A stretch of 44,545 bases of DNA from Gammaproteobacteria bacterium (GCA_029253965.1 JAQWYM010000004.1:1-44545), one strand, 5' to 3'; positions 8,111 to 17,424 are shown, numbered from the stretch's first letter. Notes: a model not told the origin generated them from the sequence alone. Translations and numbers: made by a program.

Positions 8111-10366
8111 ATGGATAAAGCGACTTCAACGATCGAAACACAGGCGAAGGTCAACTGGCGCTGGCGTAAAATCAAAGATGAAATGATGATGCGAGTGGTG
8201 CAGGTGGGTGGTGCCGCTGTGATCGGTGCGATTGCGCTAATCTTCATTTTTCTATTGAGCGTGGTTTACCCCTTGTTTGAGGAGCCAGAAGTCCATGAAA
8301 GTGCGCGCTATGAATTGCCGAGCGTTACTCTGGGGCCGTCATTAATACTCGGAGTTGAAGAGCAGGCAGAGATTGCATTCCGTGTCACTAAAGATGGCAG
8401 TGTGCTGTTTTTTGATGTCACTAACGGCCAATCGGTCATAAATTATAAACTCCCTATAAGTGACGATGATGCAGTGCTCAGTGTGCGCAATGTCAGTGAA
8501 GCCAGTCGTTTATTAGCCGCTAACCTGAAGTCCGGTGGCCTGCTGTTTTTCACGCATGAATATGATCTCGAATTCACCGAGACAGAGCGTATTATCCACC
8601 CGAAAGTGGTTTACCCCTTTGGTCAGGAAGTCATCGCTTTAAGTGAGTCTGCCCTCACCCAGTTTGCGGTTGGTGAGAATGAAGAGAGTCTGACAGTTTT
8701 CTTTCAAAACCAAGAGGGGCAACTAGGCCTCACAGGATTTGAAAAAGTGAGCTCCTTCATTAATGATGATGTTGTCCTTGAGGAAATCGATAACAGCTTC
8801 CTTAATAGTAGCCATGAGCCGGTTGCCTTATTAGTAGATCCTGAGCAGCAGTGGGCCTATGTACTTGATGATAGGGGCACTCTTGCGCTCTATGATATTC
8901 GAGATGTTGCTAGTCCAGATCTTCAAGAAGTGATCGACGTTACCAATAAAAGTAGTAAGCCAACCAGCATAGAGTGGTTGATTGGTGGTATCTCAGTATT
9001 AGTCGGTGATGACAGTGGTGTGGTCAGTCAGTGGTTTAAAGTTAGAGCTGTTGGTGATGTTCCTTATACCCTGAAAAAGATTCGTGAATTTAAAGTTGAT
9101 TCCAGCGCGGTCAATAAAATGGCTAGTGAGCAACTGCGCAAAGGTGTGGTTGCAGCAGCTAAATCAGGCAAGGTTAACTTTTTCTACACCACCAGCGAAC
9201 GTGATCTGATGACGATCAGCGCAACCGAGGGTGAGGTGCAACACATCGCTATTGCACCACGTTCAGATATCTTATTAATCGAGGATTCACTAGGCCAGAT
9301 AAGCAGCTGGGGTCTCGATAACCATCATCCAGAATCTTCGGCATCTGGTCTTTGGGGTAAGGTCTGGTACGAGGATTATCAAAAGCCAGATTATATTTGG
9401 CAGTCGTCATCAGCAAGCAGCGACTTTGAGCCTAAGTACAGTCTAATTCCGTTGACCTTTGGTACCATCAAAGCCGCCTTTTATGCGATGTTATTTGCAA
9501 TGCCATTGGCCATTTGTGGTGCAATCTTTACGGCATATTTCATGCGTCCAAAGATGCGTACCTTGGTCAAGCCATCGATTGAAATCATGGAGGCCTTGCC
9601 TACCGTGATTCTCGGTTTCCTAGCGGGTTTATGGCTAGCCCCTTATATTGAGCAGCACCTGCCGGGTGTTGTTTTTGTCCTCATCTTTGTGCCACTAGGC
9701 ATTATCTTAGCGGCATTGATTTGGTGGCGCCTACCCTTTGAGATCAAGAGTAAGATTCCAGAAGGATGGGAAGCCGCTATTTTAGCCTTGCCTATCATTA
9801 GCATTGTGATGTTATGCATGAGTGCCTCCACTGCGGTTGAAGCTGCCTTGTTTGAAGGTAACATCCGGATATGGATGAGTGAGAGTCTGGGGATAGGGTT
9901 TGATCAACGTAATGCATTAATTATCGGTATTGCGATGGGTTTTGCTGTTATCCCAACGATTTTCTCAATCGCAGAAGATGCCATCTTTAGTGTGCCAAAA
10001 CATCTAACCTCAGGATCACTGGCGCTGGGTGCAACACCATGGCAGACCTTGGTTCGAGTTGTTCTGCCATCAGCCAGTCCGGGTATCTTTTCAGCCGTTA
10101 TGATTGGTTTTGGCCGTGCAGTTGGTGAAACCATGATTGTCTTAATGGCGACAGGTAATACACCGGTAATGGACTTCGGTATTTTTGAAGGCATGCGCAC
10201 GCTGTCAGCAAATGTTGCTGTAGAGCTGCCGGAGTCAGAAGTGGATAGCACGCATTACCGCATCTTATTCTTAGCCGCTTTCGTCTTGTTTATGTTTACC
10301 TTCTTCTTTAACACCATTGCTGAGATTGTTCGCCAACGCTTGCGCAGGAAATACGCGACCTTATAG
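8111..10366 (+). CDS. pstC: phosphate ABC transporter permease PstC (long form)
   Basis: One of the two membrane subunits of the phosphate channel. At 751 residues it is of the long class, far above the roughly 320 residues of the E. coli protein. After a membrane helix at about 31-54 there is a region of nearly 390 residues with beta-repeat character (for example PEQQWAYVLDDRGTLALYD and ISVLVGDDSGVVSQW), which suggests a propeller-like extracytoplasmic domain. The permease core begins near residue 455. The ABC-coupling loop GSLALGATPWQTLVRVVLP starts near residue 635. pstA follows after 11 bases. Long PstC is known in Pseudomonas-type and Vibrio-type genomes. The role of the extra domain is not established by the sequence. 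Confidence 0.93.
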   Translation: MDKATSTIETQAKVNWRWRKIKDEMMMRVVQVGGAAVIGAIALIFIFLLSVVYPLFEEPEVHESARYELPSVTLGPSLILGVEEQAEIAFRVTKDGSVLFFDVTNGQSVINYKLPISDDDAVLSVRNVSEASRLLAANLKSGGLLFFTHEYDLEFTETERIIHPKVVYPFGQEVIALSESALTQFAVGENEESLTVFFQNQEGQLGLTGFEKVSSFINDDVVLEEIDNSFLNSSHEPVALLVDPEQQWAYVLDDRGTLALYDIRDVASPDLQEVIDVTNKSSKPTSIEWLIGGISVLVGDDSGVVSQWFKVRAVGDVPYTLKKIREFKVDSSAVNKMASEQLRKGVVAAAKSGKVNFFYTTSERDLMTISATEGEVQHIAIAPRSDILLIEDSLGQISSWGLDNHHPESSASGLWGKVWYEDYQKPDYIWQSSSASSDFEPKYSLIPLTFGTIKAAFYAMLFAMPLAICGAIFTAYFMRPKMRTLVKPSIEIMEALPTVILGFLAGLWLAPYIEQHLPGVVFVLIFVPLGIILAALIWWRLPFEIKSKIPEGWEAAILALPIISIVMLCMSASTAVEAALFEGNIRIWMSESLGIGFDQRNALIIGIAMGFAVIPTIFSIAEDAIFSVPKHLTSGSLALGATPWQTLVRVVLPSASPGIFSAVMIGFGRAVGETMIVLMATGNTPVMDFGIFEGMRTLSANVAVELPESEVDSTHYRILFLAAFVLFMFTFFFNTIAEIVRQRLRRKYATL

Positions 10367-10377
10367 GTTTACTAGTT

Positions 10378-12045
10378 ATGACAGATAATAAAAAAATTGG
10401 ATTTTTCCAAAGCGGAACACCCTGGGTTTGGTTGAATGCGGGTGCCGTGTCCATCAGTATGATTATGGTGATCGGCTTACTGGTATTGATTGCAGTTCGT
10501 GGCTTAGGTCACTTCTGGCCAAAAGCCATTTGGCAGATTGAATATGCGGAGAATGGTGGCATAACAAAGCTGATTGGTGAGCGCGCAAAAACAGAGAGTG
10601 TCTCGGCAAGGCAGCTGCGTGAAGCGGGTGTTAAGCATAACTTTGAAGAAGAATTTGTAGAGCGTACATTACTCAAGATTGGTAATCGTGATGTCTATGG
10701 TTTTGATTTTCGTCTGACTCTTTCACCCTTAGAAAACAGTGCTAGTCTGCCGCAAGATTTGATCGTGCTCGAGCGTACAGAATGGGGAAACTTTTATGGT
10801 GAACTCGTTGCGATAGAAGAGAATGGCGTCAGCGTACAAACAAGTATGGAAGATCTTTGGGATGAACTAAGCCCACGAGTAAAACGCGTAGACGAATTAC
10901 GCGATCGCATTAGTAAAATCGAAAAAAGTGAAATTGGTGCAATCAATTTCAAGATGGAAAAACTACGACTGCAAACTCGCGCGATGGAACTAGCAGGGCG
11001 TGATGAGGCTGACGAAAAAGCTGGGATGGCAACAAAGAAAGCAGCGCTAGATGAAGATTATGAGGCCTTGAAATCGCGCTTAGATGTTCTCTATGCTGAG
11101 ATTCGACGTGATGCCGTAACGCTGCATGTAATGACTGGTGAAGAAGTCAGCATTAATCTTTCTAAGGTCGTCAAGGCGACTCGTCCTAATGCCATGTCCA
11201 CTTTGACCAAGGTGGGACACTACTTTGGTAATCTGATTGATTTTGTTAGTGATGATCCAAGAGAGGCCAATACGGAAGGCGGTATTTTCCCAGCAATTTT
11301 TGGTACTGTAATGATGGTCTTATTGATGTCCATTATTGTCACACCTTTCGGTGTTATTGCTGCAATCTATTTGCGTGAGTACGCAAAGCAAGGGTTTGTT
11401 ACTCGTCTAGTTCGCATCTCTGTTAATAATCTTGCAGGTGTGCCATCTATTGTCTACGGCGTATTTGGTCTAGGCTTTTTTGTCTATGTACTTGGTGGGA
11501 ATATAGATCAGTTATTCTACCCAGAGGCTTTGCCATCACCCACTTTTGGTTCGGGTGGTTTGATGTGGGCCTCGCTTACTCTAGCGTTATTAACAGTGCC
11601 GGTGGTGATTGTTGCTACTGAAGAAGGCTTGGCACGAATTCCAAGGTCAGTTAGAGAAGGCTCCTTAGCCTTGGGTGCTACCAAAGCAGAAACACTCTGG
11701 CGTATTGTTATTCCGATGGCCAGTCCAGCAATGATGACAGGATTAATTTTAGCTGTGGCTCGAGCTGCGGGTGAGGTTGCACCGCTAATGTTAGTTGGAG
11801 CGGTGAAGTTAGCGCCCTCTTTACCACTGGATATGAACGCACCATTCCTCCATCTAGAGCGAAAGTTCATGCATCTTGGTTTTCATATTTATGATGTTGG
11901 CTTTCAGAGTCCTAATGTCGAGGCAGCAAGACCCTTGGTTTATGCGACAGCATTAATACTGGTAGCGGTGATTATTTTACTGAATCTAACCGCAATTTAT
12001 ATTCGCAATCATCTCCGCGAAAAATATCGCACACTAGAACAATAG
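10378..12045 (+). CDS. pstA: phosphate ABC transporter permease PstA (long form)
   Basis: The second membrane subunit of the phosphate channel, 555 residues against about 296 in E. coli. A membrane helix lies at about 17-40. Residues about 41-290 form an extracytoplasmic domain with a charged, heptad-like stretch near 165-245 (RVDELRDRISKIEK and DEDYEALKSRLDVLYAEI) that is probably a coiled coil. The permease core follows, with the coupling loop REGSLALGATKAETLWRIV near residue 425 and a C-terminal helix. Both PstA and PstC being long fits a pair whose extra domains contact each other or PstS. Spacing to pstB is 12 bases. Confidence 0.93.
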   Translation: MTDNKKIGFFQSGTPWVWLNAGAVSISMIMVIGLLVLIAVRGLGHFWPKAIWQIEYAENGGITKLIGERAKTESVSARQLREAGVKHNFEEEFVERTLLKIGNRDVYGFDFRLTLSPLENSASLPQDLIVLERTEWGNFYGELVAIEENGVSVQTSMEDLWDELSPRVKRVDELRDRISKIEKSEIGAINFKMEKLRLQTRAMELAGRDEADEKAGMATKKAALDEDYEALKSRLDVLYAEIRRDAVTLHVMTGEEVSINLSKVVKATRPNAMSTLTKVGHYFGNLIDFVSDDPREANTEGGIFPAIFGTVMMVLLMSIIVTPFGVIAAIYLREYAKQGFVTRLVRISVNNLAGVPSIVYGVFGLGFFVYVLGGNIDQLFYPEALPSPTFGSGGLMWASLTLALLTVPVVIVATEEGLARIPRSVREGSLALGATKAETLWRIVIPMASPAMMTGLILAVARAAGEVAPLMLVGAVKLAPSLPLDMNAPFLHLERKFMHLGFHIYDVGFQSPNVEAARPLVYATALILVAVIILLNLTAIYIRNHLREKYRTLEQ

Positions 12046-12057
12046 AAAGGTCACGTT

Positions 12058-12876
12058 ATGGCAACACCCAACATTTCATCAGACTTGTTTCAGAATCAAC
12101 CGTCTCGATCCATTGATCAGGAAGATATCTGTATAACCTGCGAAGATTTTTCATTGAGCTATGGTACGAAACAAGCACTCTTTGATATTAATTTAAAGAT
12201 TCCAACTAATCGTGCAACTGCTTTTATTGGTCCCAGTGGTTGCGGTAAGTCGACTCTGTTGCGTTGTATGAACCGCATGAATGATCTGATCGATGGTATT
12301 AACATCAGTGGTCAAATGAAACTACATGGTCAAGACATTAATACACGAGACGTTAATGTTACTGAATTACGTCAACAGGTAGGCATGGTTTTTCAGAAGC
12401 CTAATCCATTCCCAAAAACAATCTTTGAGAATGTGGCTTATGGTTTGCGCTTACAAGGCATTACCAATCGAACTGAAATTGAAGATCGGGTTGAGTGGTC
12501 CTTAGTGAACTCTGCCTTATGGGGTGAGGTCGGTGACCGTCTACAAGACAATGCCTTTAGTTTGTCAGGTGGTCAGCAACAGCGTCTAGTCATTGCTAGA
12601 GCAATTGCAGTGCGGCCACAGGTGCTCTTGTTAGATGAGCCAGCCTCGGCATTAGACCCAATCTCGACATTAAAAATTGAAGAGTTGATTGCTGAATTGA
12701 AGTCTCAATATACAGTGGTCATTGTTACGCACAATATGCAGCAAGCAGCACGAGTATCCGATTACACCGCATTTTTATATCTGGGTAAGTTGATTGAGTT
12801 CGGCCCTACTAATGTGCTTTTCACAGCACCGGGGGAACGTCAAACTGAAGACTATATTACCGGTCGTTACGGTTAA
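12058..12876 (+). CDS. pstB: phosphate ABC transporter ATPase PstB
   Basis: The cytoplasmic ATPase that drives phosphate import and, with PhoU, relays transport status to PhoR. Walker [10 protein letters not shown] starts near residue 58. The Q-loop is in [12 protein letters not shown], the signature LSGGQQQRL near 168, Walker [14 protein letters not shown] near 191 and the switch His in VTHNMQQA near 226. The 272-residue length and the [20 protein letters not shown] ending are typical of PstB. The first 25 residues are a polar extension common in this lineage. AAAGG precedes the ATG by about 7 bases. Confidence 0.97.
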   Translation: MATPNISSDLFQNQPSRSIDQEDICITCEDFSLSYGTKQALFDINLKIPTNRATAFIGPSGCGKSTLLRCMNRMNDLIDGINISGQMKLHGQDINTRDVNVTELRQQVGMVFQKPNPFPKTIFENVAYGLRLQGITNRTEIEDRVEWSLVNSALWGEVGDRLQDNAFSLSGGQQQRLVIARAIAVRPQVLLLDEPASALDPISTLKIEELIAELKSQYTVVIVTHNMQQAARVSDYTAFLYLGKLIEFGPTNVLFTAPGERQTEDYITGRYG

Positions 12877-12959
12877 CTAGGTTCTTAAGTTATCGATTCA
12901 ATGTGTTTTATAGAGTAGGTGTAGAATAGTTAATAGTAGAATTTAACGGAGGAAGTTTC

Positions 12960-13676
12960 ATGGGTGAACGTATAGCAGGCGACCATATTTCCCATCTTTT
13001 TGATAAGGATCTTGAAGCCATTAAGCATCAAGTACTGAAGATGGGTGGATTGGTTGAAATGCAGGTAGAAAATAGTCTACTGGCATTACTGAATGCCGAT
13101 AGTGTCCTCGCGCAACAGGTGGCTGGCAATGACCATCAGATTAATGCCATTGAAGTGGCCATCGATGAAGAATGTAATCGTATTATTGCCCTACGTCAGC
13201 CAGCTGCCAATGATCTACGCCTAGTGCTTTCTATGATGAAAACCATTACTGATCTTGAACGGATCGGAGATGAGGCGGAAAAGATTGGCCGCTATGCGAT
13301 TAAGTTAGCTACCTGCGCACCAAAGAAAAATCATCTTAATGCACTGCAACTACTAGGCGAGCAAGTGCGCTTTATGTTGCGTAGTGCTCTTGATGCTCTA
13401 GCTCGCATGGATAGCCTTGCTGCTTATAAAACAGCAGTTCTAGATAAGCAGGTAAATAACGATTACGACACGTTGGTGCAATCTCTAAGTGAATCTTTAG
13501 GTCGTGACCCTGAGCTAGTCGAGCCAACACTAGGTATATTATGGTGTGCGAGATCGATAGAAAGAATTGGTGATCATACAAAAAATCTCTGCGAGCATAT
13601 TGTCTTTGCTGAAGAGGGGCGTGATGTACGCCACGGCTTACTTGCCAAGGTATTAGAAGATAACGAAGAAGATTAG
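12960..13676 (+). CDS. phoU: phosphate signalling regulator PhoU
   Basis: A cytoplasmic protein of two similar three-helix bundles that binds metal clusters and links PstB to PhoR, keeping PhoR in its phosphatase state when phosphate is plentiful. The repeated motif is visible as DLRLVLSMMKTITDLERIGDE, with the conserved acidic residues, near residues 82-103, and as ARSIERIGDHTKNLCEHIVF near residues 197-216. At 238 residues it is of normal length. GGAGG lies 8 bases before the ATG. The 83-base gap after pstB is larger than elsewhere in the operon, so a secondary promoter is possible but none stood out. Confidence 0.96.
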   Translation: MGERIAGDHISHLFDKDLEAIKHQVLKMGGLVEMQVENSLLALLNADSVLAQQVAGNDHQINAIEVAIDEECNRIIALRQPAANDLRLVLSMMKTITDLERIGDEAEKIGRYAIKLATCAPKKNHLNALQLLGEQVRFMLRSALDALARMDSLAAYKTAVLDKQVNNDYDTLVQSLSESLGRDPELVEPTLGILWCARSIERIGDHTKNLCEHIVFAEEGRDVRHGLLAKVLEDNEED

Positions 13677-13780
13677 CATTAGAAGCTTATTGCGTTTAAG
13701 AGATGAACGGATTGGGTAAGTCAGGGCCTCTTATGGAAAGCAGGCTTAGGGATTTGAAAAGTCTGAAAAGGTAACTGCAT

Positions 13781-13809
13781 AGAAGGCACTACGGATTGTA
13801 GTGCTTTCT
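13781..13809 (-). terminator. hairpin downstream of the 26-residue ORF
   Basis: AGAAGGCACTAC (13781-13792) and GTAGTGCTTTCT (13798-13809) pair over 12 positions with one non-Watson-Crick pair and a 5-base loop. It begins 14 bases after the stop of the minus-strand microprotein. There is no T tract on either strand, so it may stabilise an mRNA end rather than terminate intrinsically. Confidence 0.4.
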
Positions 13810-13823
13810 GCACAGGAATATCT

Positions 13824-13904
13824 TTATGGAAAAACGAAAGCCATCACCAAGGCAGCGGCGATAACCACGATTCCAACGAGTAATGCGGAAATATCGTACT
13901 TCAT
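13824..13904 (-). CDS. 26-residue single-pass membrane microprotein, unrecognised
   Basis: The minus strand encodes a 26-residue peptide that begins MKYDISALLVGIVV and ends AAALVMAFVFP. Residues about 6-25 form one continuous hydrophobic helix with a short charged N-terminal segment, so the product should sit in the inner membrane. Support for expression is unusually good for so short a frame. GGAG lies 5 bases before the ATG, TATAAT (13961-13956) and CTGAGA (13984-13979) make a promoter with a 17-base spacer, and a hairpin follows the stop. It is convergent with phoU. I do not recognise the family and assign no function. Small helices of this kind often attach to a membrane complex, but nothing here identifies a partner. 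Confidence 0.6.
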   Translation of the reverse strand: MKYDISALLVGIVVIAAALVMAFVFP

Positions 13905-13955
13905 CTGGACTCCAGCAATATATAGTTATGGTAACCGGTTTTTAAAATCGGCATT

Positions 13956-13984
13956 ATTATAGGCAATGAAGTATAGAGTCTCAG
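13956..13984 (-). promoter_or_regulatory. sigma-70 promoter for the 26-residue ORF
   Basis: On the minus strand CTGAGA (13984-13979), a 17-base spacer and a perfect TATAAT (13961-13956). Predicted start near 13949 gives a leader of about 45 bases to the microprotein ATG. Confidence 0.5.
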
Positions 13985-14134
13985 CGCCATGCAGACAATA
14001 ATTAATATCTAGCTAACCCAAAGTCTTTATTAGTCATTATTTGAAAACCTCTAGTGTTACTACTTAGAGTGGCCACTGGCAGCGATAGTAGATGGGCAAA
14101 AAGTAATGCTGAAAATCCCTCAAGAGCCTGATCA

Positions 14135-14740
14135 ATGAAAAATGGAACCCTTTTTATACTCTCTGCCCCTTCTGGTGGTGGCAAGAGTAGTTTACTCAAA
14201 GCAGCGCGTGAAAAGATGCCTCATTTGGCCGCTGCGGTATCACATACTAGTCGTCTTCCTCGGCCTGGCGAACTGGATGGCCAGCACTATTATTTTGTGG
14301 ATGAAGTCGACTTTATGCGAATGGTCGAAAATGATGAGTTTATTGAGTATGCACGTGTTTTTGATCATGCTTACGGAACCTCGAAAAAAGCGCTTAGTGA
14401 GCTAGTGAACGCTGGTTTTGATGCGGTTTTGGATATTGATTGGCAGGGTGCACGGCAGATTCGTCAATATGAGGCTAATTGTGTGACGATCTTCATTCTA
14501 CCACCGAGTCTAAGTATACTAGAAGAGCGTCTGCGGGCTCGCGGGCAAGACAGTGAAGAGGTTATTGCAGGGCGTATGCAGCAGGCTGTAGCCGAAATGA
14601 GCCATTACAATGAGTTTGATCATGTTTTGATCAATGATGATTTTGAGGGGAGTTTACAGAGTCTAATGGGCCTATTTTCAGCTTCAGATTCAGTAAAAGA
14701 GCCGACTATTGAGCAAATTGAGCAAATTATAAGCTCATAA
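14135..14740 (+). CDS. gmk: guanylate kinase
   Basis: Converts GMP and ATP to GDP and ADP in purine nucleotide recycling and supply. The P-loop is SAPSGGGKSSLL near residues 9-20, and the GMP-binding segment SHTSRLPRPGELDGQHYYFV lies near 37-56 with EYARVFDHAYGTSK after it. ERLRARGQDSEEVIAGRM is the lid region. Its 201 residues are typical (207 in E. coli). It heads the conserved gmk-rpoZ-spoT block, which joins guanine nucleotide supply to ppGpp metabolism. The ribosome-binding site is weak (AAGAG 8 bases upstream). Confidence 0.96.
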   Translation: MKNGTLFILSAPSGGGKSSLLKAAREKMPHLAAAVSHTSRLPRPGELDGQHYYFVDEVDFMRMVENDEFIEYARVFDHAYGTSKKALSELVNAGFDAVLDIDWQGARQIRQYEANCVTIFILPPSLSILEERLRARGQDSEEVIAGRMQQAVAEMSHYNEFDHVLINDDFEGSLQSLMGLFSASDSVKEPTIEQIEQIISS

Positions 14741-14832
14741 ACGATGTATTTAGCGCAGGAAAACTAGAGCCGGAGGCGGAAATCGTCTACTATTCACTGC
14801 CTTCGCGTGAAGAAATCTAATTGGAGTATGAC

Positions 14833-15213
14833 GTGGCCCGAGTTACGGTAGAAGATTGTTTAGAAAAGCTAGATAACCGATTTAAGCTGATCCTAGTTGC
14901 AAGCAAGCGTGCACGTGAGATCGCAATGGGTTCAGAGCCTCTAGTTGAGTGGGAAAATGACAAGCCAACAGTGGTTGCTTTACGTGAAATAGCTGAAGAG
15001 TTAATCACCGTAGAATACCTAGAAGAAAAGGTAAGACCGGATGCAGAAGAATTATTCCTCCAAGAAGCTGAAGAATTAGATGCTGCAACAGCCTTATTAC
15101 GTGCCGAAATTGGTGTGGAGCTAAGTCAATTAGAAGATGACCCCGAAGCAGAAGCAAGCATAACCCCAGTTACGGTTACCGCGGTTGCTACTGATCCGGC
15201 GGCAGAAGAATAA
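14833..15213 (+). CDS. rpoZ: DNA-directed RNA polymerase omega subunit
   Basis: Omega wraps the C-terminal tail of the beta-prime subunit, helps assemble RNA polymerase and forms part of one ppGpp site. The start is a GTG at 14833, with GGAG 6 bases before it, which gives [18 protein letters not shown], the family's standard opening. The motif [17 protein letters not shown] follows near residues 45-60. The protein is 126 residues against 91 in E. coli. The extra length is a C-terminal acidic, Ala/Thr/Val-rich tail from about residue 75 on, probably disordered. It lies between gmk and spoT as usual. Confidence 0.95.
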   Translation: MARVTVEDCLEKLDNRFKLILVASKRAREIAMGSEPLVEWENDKPTVVALREIAEELITVEYLEEKVRPDAEELFLQEAEELDAATALLRAEIGVELSQLEDDPEAEASITPVTVTAVATDPAAEE

Positions 15214-15237
15214 CGTTTAGGATATTCAGAGAACGAA

Positions 15238-17424
15238 ATGGTAAGTGCGGCATCTGACCAACCTGGCGCCGCGCTCAACCGAAGCAGTCCCTCGCGCTTT
15301 CTTGTCAGCGAGTTATTAGAATTACTAGAATCCTATCTAGAATCCGCTCAAGTAAAAGAAATCTATAGAGCCTATCTGTTCAGCGCCGAGGCGCATGATG
15401 GACAGAAACGTCTTTCCGGCGAACCCTACATTTATCATCCTTTAGCAGTCGCCAAAATTATGGCCGAGATGCGCATGGATGGACAAAGTATTACTGCCGC
15501 GATTTTGCATGATGTAATCGAAGATACGCCGACTGCAAAAGAACAGATCCTTGAGATGTTTGGTAAAGACGTCGCCCATCTTGTGGATGGTGTTAGTAAG
15601 CTGACGCACCTCAAATTTCCAACGCGAGTTGAAGCGCAGGCCGAAAATTTTAGAAAGATGATGTTGGCCATGGTGCATGATATTCGCATCATCGTAATTA
15701 AGCTGGCTGATCGAACACATAACCTTCGCACCATCGGTGTGATGCCAGCAGACAAGCGCAGGCGCATTGCGAAAGAGACAATCGATATATACATCCCAAT
15801 CGCACAGCGTCTGGGCATGCATAAGCTACGTTTAGAGCTAGAACGCTTGGCCTTCGAAGCGATGCATCCCATGCGATACCAAGTATTGAGTGATGTTGTA
15901 AGAAAGAATCGCGGTAATCGTAAAGAAGTGATGCGCGGTGTCGAAGCGTCTATCTGTGCGCAACTAGAAAATGCAGATATAGAATCACGCATATTTGGCC
16001 GTGAGAAAAACATCTACAGTATCTACAAAAAGATGAAGGCAAAGCATATCTCCTTCTCTGAAGTCTATGACGTCTACGCAACCCGGCTTTTAGTCAAGGA
16101 TTTAGATACCTGCTATCGCGCTTTAGGGATGATGCATAACTTATATAAACCAGTGCCCGGTCGCTTTAAGGATTATATCGCGATTCCTAAAAAGAATGGC
16201 TATCAATCCCTACACACAACCTTGTTTGGACCGCATGGGATTCTTATTGAGGTGCAGATCCGTACAGAAGATATGGACGTCATTGCAGAGTCAGGCATAG
16301 CGGCACATTTCATGTATAAGTCGAAGCAGGGTGGAAAAAACATCAAAGACTCGAATACCTATACGAGTTCATGGCTAAAGGAAATCATAGATATTCAACA
16401 GAGCACAGGTAACTCGATTGAATTTCTAGAGCATGTGAAAGTAGACCTCTTTCCTGAGGAGATCTACGCTTTCACACCTGCAGGTGACATTATCGTTTTA
16501 CCAAAGGGAAGCTCAGCAGTCGACTTTGCGTATGCTGTTCATTCAGATTTAGGTAACACCTGTATCTCGGTAACACTGGAGCGTAAATTACTTCCGTTGA
16601 GCGTTAAGTTAGAAAGTGGACAAACGGTCAGAGTGCACACCTCGCCGCAAGCAAGACCAAAGCCAGCATGGTTGAATTTTGTTGTTACTAATAAAGCACG
16701 TAATAATATTCGTCACTATCTAAAGAACCTACACACTGGGGAAGCCGTATTACTCGGTAAACGTTTATTAGACTCAGCACTTGCACAACACTCCAGTTCA
16801 TTAAAGGAAGTAGGTGACCTCGCGTTAAACACCTACTGCAAAGAATTAAAGATAGAAAACATAGATGTCCTGTTTGAACAGATTGGTCTTGGTGAAAGTG
16901 TTGCTGAGTTAATGGCCGGGTCGTTATTAAAAGGCAAGGCTGAAGCAAAGAAACAAAGCAGCAAGCAAAAGAAGATGTCATTGCCAATAGCGATTGATGG
17001 TACTGAAGGAGTTGTTGTTAACTATGCGAAATGCTGCCACCCCATACCCGGTGATGCCATTATTGGTGTTATTAGTAGTGGTAAGGGATTAGTCATACAT
17101 AGAGAAACATGCCACAACATCAATCATAAGAAAGCGGCAATACATAACGTAATTGCGCTGACATGGTCATCAGCATCACAACAGGCATTTGTTGTTGAGG
17201 TTAGAGTGCTGACGGTAAATGAACGTGGCGTACTGGCAACACTTGCAGCCAGGATTGCCAGTGCAGACTCAAACATTGAAAATATTGTTTTTGAAGAAAA
17301 AGACGGGGCAAGTTCTACCATAACTATTTCATTCGATGTGCGTAATCGTAAACACTTGGCAGATATTATTCGTACACTGCGCAGTGTGCCTAGTGTCTAT
17401 AAGGTCACACGCACACGTGGTTAA
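15238..17424 (+). CDS. spoT: bifunctional (p)ppGpp synthetase/hydrolase SpoT
   Basis: Controls the stringent-response alarmone ppGpp. The hydrolase HD domain (about residues 45-200) keeps AHDGQKRLSGEPYIYHP, the catalytic HDVIEDTP, and KLADRTHNLRT. The synthetase domain (about 230-370) has YATRLLVKDLDTCYR and GRFKDYIAIPKKNGYQSLHT; the RFKD motif is that of bifunctional enzymes rather than the RelA-type EFDD. A TGS domain (FPEEIYAFTPAGDIIVLPKG), a conserved-cysteine region (NYAKCCHPIPGD) and a C-terminal ACT domain follow. At 728 residues it is slightly longer than E. coli SpoT (702), mainly at the N-terminus. Whether both activities operate in the cell cannot be read from sequence. Confidence 0.96.
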   Translation: MVSAASDQPGAALNRSSPSRFLVSELLELLESYLESAQVKEIYRAYLFSAEAHDGQKRLSGEPYIYHPLAVAKIMAEMRMDGQSITAAILHDVIEDTPTAKEQILEMFGKDVAHLVDGVSKLTHLKFPTRVEAQAENFRKMMLAMVHDIRIIVIKLADRTHNLRTIGVMPADKRRRIAKETIDIYIPIAQRLGMHKLRLELERLAFEAMHPMRYQVLSDVVRKNRGNRKEVMRGVEASICAQLENADIESRIFGREKNIYSIYKKMKAKHISFSEVYDVYATRLLVKDLDTCYRALGMMHNLYKPVPGRFKDYIAIPKKNGYQSLHTTLFGPHGILIEVQIRTEDMDVIAESGIAAHFMYKSKQGGKNIKDSNTYTSSWLKEIIDIQQSTGNSIEFLEHVKVDLFPEEIYAFTPAGDIIVLPKGSSAVDFAYAVHSDLGNTCISVTLERKLLPLSVKLESGQTVRVHTSPQARPKPAWLNFVVTNKARNNIRHYLKNLHTGEAVLLGKRLLDSALAQHSSSLKEVGDLALNTYCKELKIENIDVLFEQIGLGESVAELMAGSLLKGKAEAKKQSSKQKKMSLPIAIDGTEGVVVNYAKCCHPIPGDAIIGVISSGKGLVIHRETCHNINHKKAAIHNVIALTWSSASQQAFVVEVRVLTVNERGVLATLAARIASADSNIENIVFEEKDGASSTITISFDVRNRKHLADIIRTLRSVPSVYKVTRTRG

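Larger units (their letters stand above)
13677..14134. other. 458-base intergenic region between phoU and gmk
   Basis: The region contains a minus-strand microprotein gene (13824-13904) with its own promoter, and a 12-base-pair hairpin just after that gene's stop. The remaining 230 bases before gmk hold no gene that I can see. AGAGTGGCCA at 14066-14075 is shared with 3036-3045. No clear gmk promoter was identified. Confidence 0.6.

Noticed and set aside
15435-16013. 192-codon minus-strand open frame
   Set aside because: Entirely antisense to the well-supported spoT hydrolase domain. Codon-structure shadow with Ser/Arg-rich product and no ribosome-binding site.
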